From JAPOVO01 sp026708165 (GTDB lineage Bacteria; Chloroflexota; UBA11872; VXNJ01), in assembly GCA_965208775.1 (NCBI GenBank), contig OZ242360.1, positions 2,046,001 through 2,110,000 on the forward strand: a stretch of 64,000 nucleotides of DNA, in the 5' to 3' direction. Below the pieces are notes generated by a model. The model was not told where the DNA came from. It was given only the letters and a program-made list of their open reading frames with translations, and did no database searches. The position numbers were made by a program, and so were the translations under genes. Position 1 is the stretch's first letter. Each line of letters starts with the position of its first letter. Of the stretch, positions 27,531-36,961 are shown piece by piece.

Positions 27531-27671
27531 CTTTAGACCTCCCTTGTGGTCCCCACGCGGTCAGCCGTATGCAGGGTCGCGCCGTTCGGCGAGCGATTTC
27601 TCATGTTTCAGTCCCATTTATAGCGGTTTGCGCAGCTATGCCCAAGACGAGACGGCATGGCGGCAATCGAA

Positions 27672-28721
27672 TTAGTTTGCCACGGTTGCGGCAACCACAG
27701 GATTACGACTGCCCAGCCGCCACCGGGAGAACTCCGAGCTGAACTCGGCGCCGATCAGCAAGATTATCGCGGAGATGTAAATCCAGACCATCAGCACAAT
27801 TACAGTGCTAAGCGAGCCGTACACCAGGCTGAACGAAGCCAAGTTTGAAACGTACCAGGCAAAGCCCAGCTTAGCTGCCTCGAAGAGGACCGCCGCTAGC
27901 AAAGCGCCGGGCAAGGCGTGAGTCCAACGAACGCGCAAATTGGGAAGCAGTACGTAGGCGATCTCGAAAAGCAGCACGCTAGTGACCAGCGGCACGAGGC
28001 GGAGTGCCGGCAGCCAGATAGCATCCGCGCTCAGGAACTCCAGAAATTGAACGGTATCGCCGAGACTTGTGAGAATGTGACGAGCGGTCTCGATGAGCGC
28101 CGTAGACGCGACGGACAGCAGCATCAGCGGCCCCATGAGTAAGACGGCGCCGATGTCTATTGCCTTGGCTTGCAAGGCTTGTCGGCGGCCGGTTACGCCC
28201 CACGCGGCGTCGAGAGCGAGTCTGAGAGCCTGAAATATCCGCGAGCCTGACCACAGCAGCGTGCCGAGCGCCACCACTCCGAACACGCCGCGAAGATCCA
28301 CGCTTCCGCGGACGTTGTCCTCCACGAGGTCTTCCGCTTCGGGGAATAGCTCGCCCAGGTTTTGAAGGACGTCGGCGTAAGCCTCGCGGCCCGCCGAGAA
28401 GAACGACAGAATCACGCCGGTTCCAAGCAACAGCGGGAAAAGACCGAAGAGCGTGTGGAACGCAATCGCTGCGGAATGTGTAGCGCAGCCGTCGTCGACG
28501 AACTCTCGCCAAGTGCGAATCAGGAGCTGGACCGGGCCGGTCACCGCCGGGGGCAAGCGGTCGACGGTCCTCTTCATGCGGCTCTCAAGCTCCGAACGCC
28601 AACCTTCAACGGCAGCGGTGACGATCTTTACGGGCGTTCGTGTCCCGCTTTCGGCGCCACCATCGGGTGGTGCACCAGTTTCTTTGCCGTCCCTCTCCGG
28701 TTGACCCTTAGGCGAGCTCAT
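27672..28721 (-). CDS. YihY/virulence factor BrkB-family membrane protein
   Basis: 349 residues. After a charged N-terminal region of about 80 residues, six membrane segments follow; the family core is visible as THSAAIAFHTLFGLFPLLLG, LLWSGSRIFQALRLALDAAWG and VRWTHALPGALLAAVLFEAAKLGFAWYV in pieces. The family function is unsettled; it was once misnamed ribonuclease BN. The ATG at 28721 overlaps the end of uxuA by 14 nt and has no ribosome-binding site of its own, so translation is probably coupled to uxuA. Confidence 0.87.
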   Translation of the reverse strand: MSSPKGQPERDGKETGAPPDGGAESGTRTPVKIVTAAVEGWRSELESRMKRTVDRLPPAVTGPVQLLIRTWREFVDDGCATHSAAIAFHTLFGLFPLLLGTGVILSFFSAGREAYADVLQNLGELFPEAEDLVEDNVRGSVDLRGVFGVVALGTLLWSGSRIFQALRLALDAAWGVTGRRQALQAKAIDIGAVLLMGPLMLLSVASTALIETARHILTSLGDTVQFLEFLSADAIWLPALRLVPLVTSVLLFEIAYVLLPNLRVRWTHALPGALLAAVLFEAAKLGFAWYVSNLASFSLVYGSLSTVIVLMVWIYISAIILLIGAEFSSEFSRWRLGSRNPVVAATVAN

Positions 28722-29679
28722 CGATTGCGGCAAGCAGACCGGTCATGTGCCCTATCGCGTGCGCGCGCGCCCTATGCCCGTACGGCGTATCGTCGACGAT
28801 GGCCGGGACGTGATCATCGATGAGAAATCCGTTGAACCCGGTCTTCCTCAGGGTGAGCAGCGCCCTGGTGAGATTGACGTTGCCCTCGCCGAGGAAGCAC
28901 TCCTGGAACTTGGGCACAAGCCCCTGTACGTCCCTGAAGTGGACGTAAAAGATCTTGCCCCTGGGACCGAAATACTCCATCGCCTCAAGGCAACCCGCGC
29001 CCATCATTTCCGACCAGCAGCCCATGCAGAAATCGAGACCCAAGTTCGGACTGTCACGATATTCCATGGCGCGCTTGAAGTTGTCGAAGCTGTTCATGAT
29101 TCGGGCGACTCCGCCCAGCGACGCGACGGGCGGGTCGTCGGGGTGAAGCGCAAGCGATACCCCCACTTCCTCGGCTACAGGAACAACAGCGTCGATGAAA
29201 TAGCAATACGTCTCCCACATCTCCTCGGCGGAGTATTCGCGGCCATGCGTCAAGGGGGAGGTCTTGGCCAACTCCATGTCGAATGAAGTTACCTTCGATC
29301 CGCCCCGGCCCGGGGTGGTCTGCGAGGTTCTCCATACCTGGTTCGGCATCCAGTGGAAGCCGAGTATAGGGATTCCGGCGCGGCCGACGTTGCGGATCGT
29401 CTCTTGGTAGTTTTCGATCTGCTCGTCGCGGCCGGGCAGTCCCACCATCACCTTGTCGTAGAAGCTGAGAGGAGTGTTCTCGAGAGCTTCGAGCTTGAGC
29501 CCCGCGTCCTCGGCGCGCATCCGAAGCCGTAGGAGGTCCATGTATTCCCAGCGCTCTTCACCAGGAATTCTGGGATTGTTCATCTGGACGCCTCTTACCC
29601 CAAGCTGTGCGGCGAACTGGAGGTCGTGGTCCGTCAATTCCCCAAGCTGTCCAACGGCTACCCGAATCGAGTTTTCCAT
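28708..29679 (-). CDS. uxuA: Mannonate dehydratase
   Basis: Dehydrates D-mannonate to 2-keto-3-deoxygluconate in glucuronate catabolism. The TIM-barrel protein (323 residues) has the family blocks GFHWMPNQVWRT, LALHPDDPP (metal-binding His/Asp), LGGVARIM, LGLDFCMGCWSEM and FYVHFRDVQG with FLIDDHVP. The ATG at 29679 is preferred because GAGG lies 6 nt before it; a GTG directly upstream is also in frame. No uxuB or kdgK is nearby. The DFCMGCW segment differs from the DFCQGT seen in E. coli-type enzymes. Confidence 0.9.
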   Translation of the reverse strand: MENSIRVAVGQLGELTDHDLQFAAQLGVRGVQMNNPRIPGEERWEYMDLLRLRMRAEDAGLKLEALENTPLSFYDKVMVGLPGRDEQIENYQETIRNVGRAGIPILGFHWMPNQVWRTSQTTPGRGGSKVTSFDMELAKTSPLTHGREYSAEEMWETYCYFIDAVVPVAEEVGVSLALHPDDPPVASLGGVARIMNSFDNFKRAMEYRDSPNLGLDFCMGCWSEMMGAGCLEAMEYFGPRGKIFYVHFRDVQGLVPKFQECFLGEGNVNLTRALLTLRKTGFNGFLIDDHVPAIVDDTPYGHRARAHAIGHMTGLLAAIDELA

Positions 29680-29760
29680 CACTTGCCTCGCTGATCTTTG
29701 ACGTGGGGATTATGTTATCGCCAGAGGGCTGGCTTGAAGGGCTACCGTACCGTCGTTTCT

Positions 29761-30669
29761 CTAGGTTCCCGTTGCGTCGCGGAGGGCGGATTCGAGATCG
29801 GGGAATTTGAACTCGTAACCTGAGTCGAGCAGCTTTTGGGGGATCGCCTTTCTGCTAGCCAGTAGCTCGACCGCTAGGCCTCCGAGGGCCATGTTGAGAG
29901 CGAACGCCGGTATTGGGACCATTGCCGGACGCGGCAGCACCCGTCCCAGCGTTTTGGCGAAGTCGTTTTGCGTGACGGCTTCCGGCGCGGCCAGGTTTAC
30001 AGGGCCTTCCAACTTGCGATCCAGAATGAATTCGACAGCTCCGACTACATCGTCAACGTGCACCCACGGCCACCACTGACGGCCTGATCCCATGCGGCCT
30101 CCCACACCCAATCGAAAAATCGGCAGCATCGGTCGCAGGAACGGACTGTTCTCTCCGACCACCGGCGCGGCCCGCAGATGGACCACCCGAATCCCCAGGT
30201 CTCGGGCTTCGAGGGCTTCGTGTTCCCACGCCTCGCAAGTCTCCGAGAAGAAGTTGTCGCCCGGAGGGGACTCTTCGGTCAACTCGGCGTCGGCGCGGTC
30301 GCCGTAGTACCCGACCGCGCTTGCGGACACGAGAACCTGCGGTCGGTCTTGCACTGCTGCGAGACCGGCCACCAGATTGCGGGTGCTCACTTCACGGCTC
30401 GACCTCAACGTTCTTCGCTTGGTGGGCGTCCATATCCCTGAAATGCGTTCGCCGATCAGATTGATAACAGTAGAGACCCCTTCAAACGCGGCATCGGGCG
30501 GGGGACCGGCTTCGGGCTGCCACTCGAACCAGCGCGTAACGCTTTGGAGACTTTCGCGCGCGCGCTGGGCGTCCCTCGAAAACGCCCACAGCTCCCAGCC
30601 GTCATCCGCGAAGCGGCTGCAAAGCCGCCTGCCTATGTAACCGGTCGCGCCGGTAAGCAGCATTCGCAT
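29761..30669 (-). CDS. TIGR01777-family NAD-dependent epimerase/dehydratase
   Basis: Extended SDR of 302 residues. The nucleotide motif is LLTGATGYIGRRL at the N-terminus, then VINLIGERISGIWT, SASAVGYYGDRADAELTEESPPGDNFFS and the C-terminal LASRKAIPQKLLDSGYEFKFPDLESAL block specific to TIGR01777. Members are related to YfcH/SULA, whose biochemical role is not settled. The ATG at 30669 has AAGGA upstream; the frame extends to 30870 without homology, so that extension is rejected. Confidence 0.9.
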   Translation of the reverse strand: MRMLLTGATGYIGRRLCSRFADDGWELWAFSRDAQRARESLQSVTRWFEWQPEAGPPPDAAFEGVSTVINLIGERISGIWTPTKRRTLRSSREVSTRNLVAGLAAVQDRPQVLVSASAVGYYGDRADAELTEESPPGDNFFSETCEAWEHEALEARDLGIRVVHLRAAPVVGENSPFLRPMLPIFRLGVGGRMGSGRQWWPWVHVDDVVGAVEFILDRKLEGPVNLAAPEAVTQNDFAKTLGRVLPRPAMVPIPAFALNMALGGLAVELLASRKAIPQKLLDSGYEFKFPDLESALRDATGT

Positions 30670-31004
30670 TTTCGGTCCGTCCTTCTGTTGCTTCAGCGGT
30701 GCATTGGTTCCCGTCGGCGGGTTCCAGAACAATGCTACTAATTCCAGGAATGTGGACATCATGTCTCTTGGCGCGATCTTGCGGGAAGGAAGCAAGCGGG
30801 GGTTGGACGAGGCGAGAGACGCGGACTCTTGAGGTCTGGTTTGACCGCCGTGTCTGGTACTTTCCGCCAACGAGTCGATGGCGAGTGATATAAACGATGA
30901 CAGTGCTGTGCGAAGAGAAACACGGTCTAATGAAGCGGCTCGAACGACTATGAAGACCGCTGCGGCCTCAGATCACCTGTGACTGCAGAGGGACAGCGTC
31001 CGGG
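30670..31004. other. Intergenic region between divergent genes
   Basis: 335 nt between the epimerase and the metallo-beta-lactamase-fold gene. No ORF with a ribosome-binding site, RNA gene or strong promoter hexamer pair is visible. It presumably carries both promoters. Confidence 0.45.
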
Positions 31005-31655
31005 ATGCTAGACGTCGACGGAGTGGAGATAGACAGGTTCTCGGAGTCGTGCGTTCGAATCCGGGGATCACGGCTTATATTCATCGACCCGTTCAACTTG
31101 GAGGGATTTCACGACGGATCCTGCGACCTCGCGCTCATCAGCCACGGCCATCCCGGTCATTTCAGCGCGCCGGACCTAAGACGGGTTATCGGTCCGCGAA
31201 CCGTGGTCATCGCCAACCCGACGCTCGAAACGGAACTCGAAACGTGGCCTGGCATCGATCTCAACATCCTCCGCGCAGGCGACAGTCTGCAATTTGGCCC
31301 TGTGTTGGTTCGCGCCGTCGCGGCTTACTCGACGGAAGCGGTCTCCCGGGAGGACCTTCCCCTGCATCCACGAGAGGCCGGGGGACTTGGTTTTGTAGTC
31401 GAGCTGGACGGCTTGCGGATATATCACGCCGGTGACACCGGCTTGATAGCGGAGATGAGGGAGCTCGGCGAGATTGACGTTGCGATGCTGCCCGTCGCGG
31501 GAGGCACCGTAATGACTGCCGACGAAGCCGCCGAGGCCGTGCGCCGTATCGATCCCCGAATTGTCGTGCCGGTCCACTACGGAGTTTCCTGGGGAACGGT
31601 TGACGACGCTTACCGACTTGCCGATATCTCCGATCGACGTGTCGAGATCGTATAG
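31005..31655 (+). CDS. Metallo-beta-lactamase-fold hydrolase (UlaG/UPF0173-like)
   Basis: 216-residue MBL-fold protein. The fold order is clear: LIFIDPF, the histidine motif, HAGDTG with the bridging Asp, and VPVHYG with the last His. The histidine motif reads SHGHPGHF, so the Asp of HxHxDH is replaced by Gly. That Asp binds the second metal, so the protein may bind one metal or have reduced activity. The substrate is unknown. It is followed closely by a lipoprotein gene on the same strand. Confidence 0.82.
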   Translation: MLDVDGVEIDRFSESCVRIRGSRLIFIDPFNLEGFHDGSCDLALISHGHPGHFSAPDLRRVIGPRTVVIANPTLETELETWPGIDLNILRAGDSLQFGPVLVRAVAAYSTEAVSREDLPLHPREAGGLGFVVELDGLRIYHAGDTGLIAEMRELGEIDVAMLPVAGGTVMTADEAAEAVRRIDPRIVVPVHYGVSWGTVDDAYRLADISDRRVEIV

Positions 31656-31739
31656 CGTGGTCGGTCAGCCGGATAGGCCGCGTGGCGGGCGCTCGTGTGC
31701 AGCTCTCGTCCTATCAGAGCGCTGCTTGGTGAACGGTTG

Positions 31740-32672
31740 ATGAAGACCCCCTGGAAGGCGGCAATTGCCCTGGTGGTGATGCTTGCGGTGATGGTTACGT
31801 CGGCCTGCGATGCGGGGCGAGATTCCGCAGGTGGATCGCGCGCTCTTGAGTTGAACGCGTTCGTGACGGCCTCTGATCTGGCGGTCGGTGTCAACCGATT
31901 CCCGTTCGTTTTGATCGACACAAACGGCGAAGCCGCCGTTGGAGGGAGTGTCAGAGCGAAGTTTGCGAAATTGGGCGAAGACGGCACGTCCACGGTCAAG
32001 TCGAGCGGCGAAGCGGTCTTTGTGTCCGTGACGAGCGAGTTTTTGCACGTGCATGACGACGGATTCGAGCATATCCACGAGCATGTCGAGGGTGTCTACG
32101 TCGTGAATGGCGTCGACTTAGACGAGGCGGGCTTTTGGGAGGCCGAGTTCGAGGTAAGACGCGAGGGGATCGGGACGACTAAGGCCTCGGCTGCCTTTGA
32201 GGTGCTGGAAAGGCCAATTGCGCCAGGTGTTGGAGAAATGGCTCCGTCCAGCCGCAGTCCGACCATACGGGACGTGGAGGACTTGTATGACATCAGCACA
32301 CATCCAGCGCCGGTTCCAGACTTGTATCGATTGACTGTCGCCGAGGCACTGGAGCAACGCAAGCCGCTGGTGGTCGCGTTCTCGACGCCCGCATTTTGTG
32401 TCAGCCGGGCCTGCGGACCGGTGACGGACCTTGTGGTGTCGCTCTACGAAAGCTACGGCGATCGGATCAACTTCATCCACGTCGAGCCGTGGGTGCTCGA
32501 AACCGCCCGTGGGGAGGGGAGGCTGATTCTGACAGACGTGGCAAAGGAGTGGCGGCTCATGAGCGAGCCGTGGGTCTTCGTTATCGATGAAGAGGGTCGC
32601 GTGGCGTCGCGCTTCGAGGGCTTTCTGGGCGAAGAGGAGCTGGTGGAGGCGCTCGAAGCTGTCGTTCCATAA
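31740..32672 (+). CDS. Lipoprotein with C-terminal thioredoxin-like domain
   Basis: 310 residues. The first 23 form a signal sequence (Lys, then AAIALVVMLAVMVTSAC), with C23 as the likely lipidated residue. A beta-rich domain (about 35-155, YtkA-like, with a His-rich stretch FLHVHDDGFEHIHEHVEG) is followed by a thioredoxin-fold domain (about 190-310). The usual CxxC is replaced by CVSRAC (CX4C). The His-rich segment suggests metal binding, perhaps copper handling at the outer face of the membrane; this is inference. Confidence 0.75.
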   Translation: MKTPWKAAIALVVMLAVMVTSACDAGRDSAGGSRALELNAFVTASDLAVGVNRFPFVLIDTNGEAAVGGSVRAKFAKLGEDGTSTVKSSGEAVFVSVTSEFLHVHDDGFEHIHEHVEGVYVVNGVDLDEAGFWEAEFEVRREGIGTTKASAAFEVLERPIAPGVGEMAPSSRSPTIRDVEDLYDISTHPAPVPDLYRLTVAEALEQRKPLVVAFSTPAFCVSRACGPVTDLVVSLYESYGDRINFIHVEPWVLETARGEGRLILTDVAKEWRLMSEPWVFVIDEEGRVASRFEGFLGEEELVEALEAVVP

Positions 32673-32802
32673 GCTGCCAGCGACCTGGCCAAGAAGCGGT
32701 TTTGAGTCTTTACCTAAGTCCTACCGGCGTCTGAACCCGTCCTGCGCCATTAAGCTTGCCGGTCGAGATTCACCGCCGACTTCGTAACCGGGAGATCAGC
32801 TT

Positions 32803-34992
32803 TTGTTTGAGAGGCTTGGCCGCTTTGTCCTGAGGCGGCGGTGGGTGATCATTGCCGTTTGGCTTGTGGCGGTGGCGGCCAGTCTGGCGTTCGCACCGCG
32901 CGTGGGTTCGGTGCTGCGGGCGGGCGGATTCTCGACCGGCGAGCTGGAAGCAGAGCTGGCGTTCGAGCGGCTGCAGGAGGGCATCGGCACGCCCGGCGCT
33001 TCGCTGCTAGTCGTGTTCAACAGCGATTCCCTCAGCGCGACCGATCCCGAATTCGTCGATTCGGCCGCGCGCGCCCTGCATCCGCTGACCGAGTTGGAAT
33101 TTGTCGTCCTCATCAGGCCGTTTTGGGAGAACCCGCGCCAGATCGGCGAGACAGGACGCACGGCGTATGCCGCCGTGTTCGTCGACATCGATGAGGAGCG
33201 GTCGCATCGGATAGTGGAGACCGTAGTTGAAACGCTAGGTCCGACGGACCTGAACGTGTACGTCGGTGGCGGTCCAGCCTTCTACAACGACATCCAGTCG
33301 GTCAGCGAGAGCGATCTGCAAAGAGCCGAAGTGATAGGTCTTCCCTTTGCGGCAATTGTCCTGCTGGTCGTCTTCGGCTCGGTCGTGGCTGCGGCGGTGC
33401 CGGTGGCGGCAGGCGGCGCGACGGTACTAATAGGACTTTCCGTGCTTTGGGCGCTGGGGCAATTCGCCAGCTTCTCGATATTCGCTCTCAACGTCGTGAC
33501 GCTGATCGGACTCGGATTGGGCGCCGACTATTCGTTGTTTCTCGTTAGCAGATTTCGCGAGGAGCTTGCAGACGACGACGTGGACGCGGCGCTCGTGCGC
33601 ACCGTCGCTTCGGCGGGGCGGGCCGTGTTCTTCTCCGGGCTTGCGGTGCTGGTCGGCCTTTCCTCGCTGCTGATGTTCGAATTCATGATGTTGCGGTCGA
33701 TTGGCATAGGCGGAGCCGTGGTCGTGTTTATCGCGGTCCTTGCCGCAATCACGCTGGTGCCCGCGTGCCTGGCGGTGCTGGGGACCAGGATCGACTTTCT
33801 CCGGATATGGAGACCGAAGCTTGGCCGCGGTTACGACTGGCAGCGCGTGGCCCGGGCAGTGATGCGACGGCCCTTCCCGATTTTCGTGATTGTCAGCGCC
33901 CTGTTGATCGCGATGGGGATTCCCTTTCTACACGTCAGGATAAGCGCGCCGGACGCCTCGGTCTTGCCGTCCGACAGTCCCTCGAGGCAGGCCTACGATC
34001 TTCTGCGAAGTGAGTTCGGGGAGGGCAGCGTGGCTCCGCTTTTTCTTGCCATCGAGTTCCCCAGGTCCGCGCTGCATTCCCAGTCAGTAGCGGAAATGCA
34101 CGCCCTGGCACGGTCGCTGGAACATGACGAGCGGGTCGCCCGGGTCGACGGGATCGTCTCCATCGATCCGCGCATCACGCTCGAGGAGTACCAACTTCTC
34201 TACAGCGATGAGGCGCGCATCCCCGATCCGTACGCGGCGGCCTATGCGTCGACGTTTACCAATGGAAACATCGCGATAATTTCGGTCGAACCGCGCTCGG
34301 CTTCGTCATCCGAAGAAGCGCGTGACCTTGTATATGCCATACGTGAATACCGGGACGCGGCGAACCTCGACGCCCTCGTGGGCGGTGGGGCTGCGGGACT
34401 AACCGACTTTGTGGACCGCTTGTACACGGACTTCCCCCGAGCAGTCGTGATCATTCTCATCGCTACCTACGTTGTGCTGACGATCTTGTTCCGGTCTGTC
34501 GTCCTGCCGTTGAAGGCGGTGATTATGAACGTGATGAGCCTCACGGCGAGCTTTGGCGTCCTGGTGCTGGTATTTCAGGACGGCTGGCTCGCCGGCCTTT
34601 TGGGATTCGAGCCGTTGGGATTCATCGAAGCTACCCTGCCGATTGTGCTCTTCGCGCTGCTCTTCGGACTCAGCATGGACTATGAGGTGTTCCTACTCAC
34701 GAGGATCATGGAGGCCCGCGATACCGGCATGAATGACGTGGACGCCGTCGCACTTGGACTTGCGCGTAGCGGACGGGTCATCACAAGCGCCGCGCTGGTG
34801 GTCATAGTCGTAAGCCTCGCCTTCGTAAGCGCCGACATCGTGCTGGTGAAGGCGATCGGCCTGGGGGGCGCGATAGCGGTATTCGTGGACGCGACGATCA
34901 TCCGTTCGCTGCTGGTTCCGTCGACGATGCGGCTGCTCGGGCGATGGAATTGGTGGGCGCCGTCCCTGCCTGGTAGTTTCAGGTTTCGGTGA
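32803..34992 (+). CDS. MMPL-family RND transporter
   Basis: 729-residue membrane transporter of the MmpL/YdfJ type. It has an N-terminal helix (FVLRRRWVIIAVWLVAVAAS), a soluble loop, five helices including GLGADYSLFLVSRFREEL, a second loop from about residue 380, and a final helix bundle with FGLSMDYEVFLLTRIMEA. Those two DY motifs are the proton-relay positions of MmpL proteins. The start is TTG, 8 nt after GGGAG. Its stop overlaps the GTG of the AttH-like lipoprotein, hinting at joint lipid export and processing. Confidence 0.9.
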   Translation: MFERLGRFVLRRRWVIIAVWLVAVAASLAFAPRVGSVLRAGGFSTGELEAELAFERLQEGIGTPGASLLVVFNSDSLSATDPEFVDSAARALHPLTELEFVVLIRPFWENPRQIGETGRTAYAAVFVDIDEERSHRIVETVVETLGPTDLNVYVGGGPAFYNDIQSVSESDLQRAEVIGLPFAAIVLLVVFGSVVAAAVPVAAGGATVLIGLSVLWALGQFASFSIFALNVVTLIGLGLGADYSLFLVSRFREELADDDVDAALVRTVASAGRAVFFSGLAVLVGLSSLLMFEFMMLRSIGIGGAVVVFIAVLAAITLVPACLAVLGTRIDFLRIWRPKLGRGYDWQRVARAVMRRPFPIFVIVSALLIAMGIPFLHVRISAPDASVLPSDSPSRQAYDLLRSEFGEGSVAPLFLAIEFPRSALHSQSVAEMHALARSLEHDERVARVDGIVSIDPRITLEEYQLLYSDEARIPDPYAAAYASTFTNGNIAIISVEPRSASSSEEARDLVYAIREYRDAANLDALVGGGAAGLTDFVDRLYTDFPRAVVIILIATYVVLTILFRSVVLPLKAVIMNVMSLTASFGVLVLVFQDGWLAGLLGFEPLGFIEATLPIVLFALLFGLSMDYEVFLLTRIMEARDTGMNDVDAVALGLARSGRVITSAALVVIVVSLAFVSADIVLVKAIGLGGAIAVFVDATIIRSLLVPSTMRLLGRWNWWAPSLPGSFRFR

Positions 34993-36110
34993 GTGCCTTG
35001 GCACGCCGCATCGGACGCAGATCGCTGCTGATCGGGCTGGCCGCGTCGACCGTCGCGTGCGGACGGGAGTTCGCTCCGCTGGCTCCCGCCCCTCCCCGCG
35101 AGTTCGACGCTTCGAGGCTACCGCCGGTGTCGCTTCCGAAGGACGACCTTCCTCATTCGAACCTGACCGAATGGTGGTACTTCACGGGGCATCTGGCTGG
35201 CGCAGGCGGGCGCGAGTTTGGTTTCGAGTTCGTGGTCTTTCAAGGAATTCGCGGAGACGCCCCGCCTTCCTACGCGGCCCACTTCGCGATGACCGACTTC
35301 GAGGGACAGAGCTTTAGCTACGACCAGAGAACGTCGTCCTATCACGGTGCGGCGACGGCCGCCGGTCTGGACTTGTGCGTCGGGGGGTGGAAGCTGCGCA
35401 AAAACGAGCGCGGCTTCGCCTTCAACGCGGCGATGGACAGCCACTCGCTCAGTCTCTTCCTAGTTCCAACGAAACCTCCCGTACTCCACAACCAGAGAGG
35501 TCTGCTGGATTTCAGTCCCTTCGGCTGGAGCTACTACTACTCGTATCCGAGGCTCGCGGTGGCCGGAGAACTGATAGTCGATCAGTTTCAACTCCAGGTA
35601 GAAGGCTCAGCCTGGATGGACCATCAGTGGGGCGACTTCATCAATGTAGGTTCGGGTGGATGGGACTGGTTTTCACTGCAACTGGACGACGGCCGCGACT
35701 TCACGGCTTCAATTGTTCGCGACAGCCGTTATGAAACGGTGCTTCGCTACGGCACGCTAATTGACAAATCGGGCGGCTACAGGCACCTAGACGAGTCGGA
35801 CTTTTCGATCACGGTCAACGAGACGTGGTCTAGCCCGCACAGCAACGGCAGATATCCCTCGGCGTGGACCCTGCGAGTGCCTTCAGTAGGGTTGGATCTG
35901 AAGCTGATTCCGGTGATTCCGGACCAGGAACTCGACGCGCGTCCGAGCACGGGCAATTTCTATTGGGAGGGAGCGGTGCGTGCGCTGGCGGACGACATCG
36001 CGATCGGGCGTGGCTACGTCGAGCTTACGGGCTACGCGCCGAGCGGATATCCCGATCAAGCCTTGCCCGCGGAGCGGGGGCCGAATCTGTGCGTCAGCGG
36101 GCGGCAGTGA
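34989..36110 (+). CDS. AttH/CrtC-like lipocalin-domain lipoprotein
   Basis: 373 residues with a twin-Arg plus lipobox-like N-terminus (GRRSLLIGLAASTVAC). The mature part carries the hallmark of the hydroxyneurosporene synthase (CrtC)/AttH family: SNLTEWWYFTGHL near residue 60, YAAHFAMTDF, and SAWMDHQWGDF near 210. The family adds water to carotenoids in some members; most bacterial members are uncharacterised lipid-handling lipoproteins. The GTG overlaps the MMPL gene stop (GTGA). Its last codons contain the first copy of the 24-nt direct repeat. Confidence 0.87.
   Translation: MSALARRIGRRSLLIGLAASTVACGREFAPLAPAPPREFDASRLPPVSLPKDDLPHSNLTEWWYFTGHLAGAGGREFGFEFVVFQGIRGDAPPSYAAHFAMTDFEGQSFSYDQRTSSYHGAATAAGLDLCVGGWKLRKNERGFAFNAAMDSHSLSLFLVPTKPPVLHNQRGLLDFSPFGWSYYYSYPRLAVAGELIVDQFQLQVEGSAWMDHQWGDFINVGSGGWDWFSLQLDDGRDFTASIVRDSRYETVLRYGTLIDKSGGYRHLDESDFSITVNETWSSPHSNGRYPSAWTLRVPSVGLDLKLIPVIPDQELDARPSTGNFYWEGAVRALADDIAIGRGYVELTGYAPSGYPDQALPAERGPNLCVSGRQ
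36077..36100 (+). repeat. 24-nt direct repeat, copy 1 (end of AttH-like gene)
   Basis: This stretch, beginning GGGGCCGAATCTG, is repeated exactly at 37129-37152. It encodes the penultimate residues of the AttH-like protein, so this copy is probably the original. Beyond it, 4 nt (CAGT) again match after a 4-nt gap. Confidence 0.85.
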
Positions 36111-36259
36111 AGACCGCGATTTCGTTATCCACCGGCCTACAGAGGCGAGTGTCGAGAGTCTGAGTTGTTTCATGGAGCGGGGCGGTCGATGAACTGCCGA
36201 GTCTCGCCAGTAAACACTATGGCCGATCAGTAGCCGCATATCGCCGGACGGCCGCCTCT

Positions 36260-36961
36260 CTATCTCGCGGCGTGGCCCCGAAGCACCTGGATGGCGGCCG
36301 TATTTCCGCGATTCATCGCTACGTCCAGGGGAGTCTCTCCGTCATTGGTCTTGGCCTGGACGTTAGCGCCGCGATCCAGCAATACCGTGAGGACTGACGG
36401 CTCCTGATTCATTCCCGCCGCGAAATGCACGGGAGTCCAGCCTTGCTTGTCCTTCGCTTCAATGTTCGCCCCGACGTCGAGAAGCGCTGCGACGATGGAC
36501 GAGTCACCGTTAACTGCCGCGGCCACGTGCAGGGAAGTCCAGCCTCGGTCGTTCTTCGCTTCGATGTCGGCGCCACGGTCAAGCAGTACCGTGACGATTG
36601 CCTGGTTTCCACGGTCCGCAGCCACATGCAGGGAAGTCCAGCCTTGCTCGTCCTGCGCCTCGATGTCGGCGCGGTGATCAAGCAGTGCCGTGACTACCGC
36701 CGGTTCTTTGCTATGTCTCGTCGCCATATGCAACGGAGTCCAGCCAAAGTTGTCCTCTCTCGCCTCGATGTCGGCCCCGTAATCGAGCAGAACCCTGACG
36801 ACCGCCGGATCTTCACCTTCTCTCACCGCCAAATGCAGAGCGGTCAAGCCATTGTCGGCCTTCGCTTCGATGTCTGCGCCACGGTCAAGTAGAGCCGTGA
36901 CGGCCGCCGGCTCTCCGCCAAGCACCGCCTGGTGCAAATGGGGCCAGACTTTGTCGGTCAT
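36260..36961 (-). CDS. Ankyrin-repeat protein (3' part of an interrupted gene)
   Basis: 233 residues forming about seven ankyrin repeats with the consensus GADIEA-K-D-GWTSLHVAA. The ATG at 36961 is only the first start after an in-frame stop. Ankyrin-like coding continues upstream (FVAKHLDAEVDIQA), up to a TGA at 37013-37015 and then beyond it. The visible ORF is therefore probably the back half of a gene broken by one nonsense mutation. No ribosome-binding site is evident at this ATG. If expressed, it would be a cytoplasmic protein-binding scaffold. Confidence 0.7.
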   Translation of the reverse strand: MTDKVWPHLHQAVLGGEPAAVTALLDRGADIEAKADNGLTALHLAVREGEDPAVVRVLLDYGADIEAREDNFGWTPLHMATRHSKEPAVVTALLDHRADIEAQDEQGWTSLHVAADRGNQAIVTVLLDRGADIEAKNDRGWTSLHVAAAVNGDSSIVAALLDVGANIEAKDKQGWTPVHFAAGMNQEPSVLTVLLDRGANVQAKTNDGETPLDVAMNRGNTAAIQVLRGHAAR

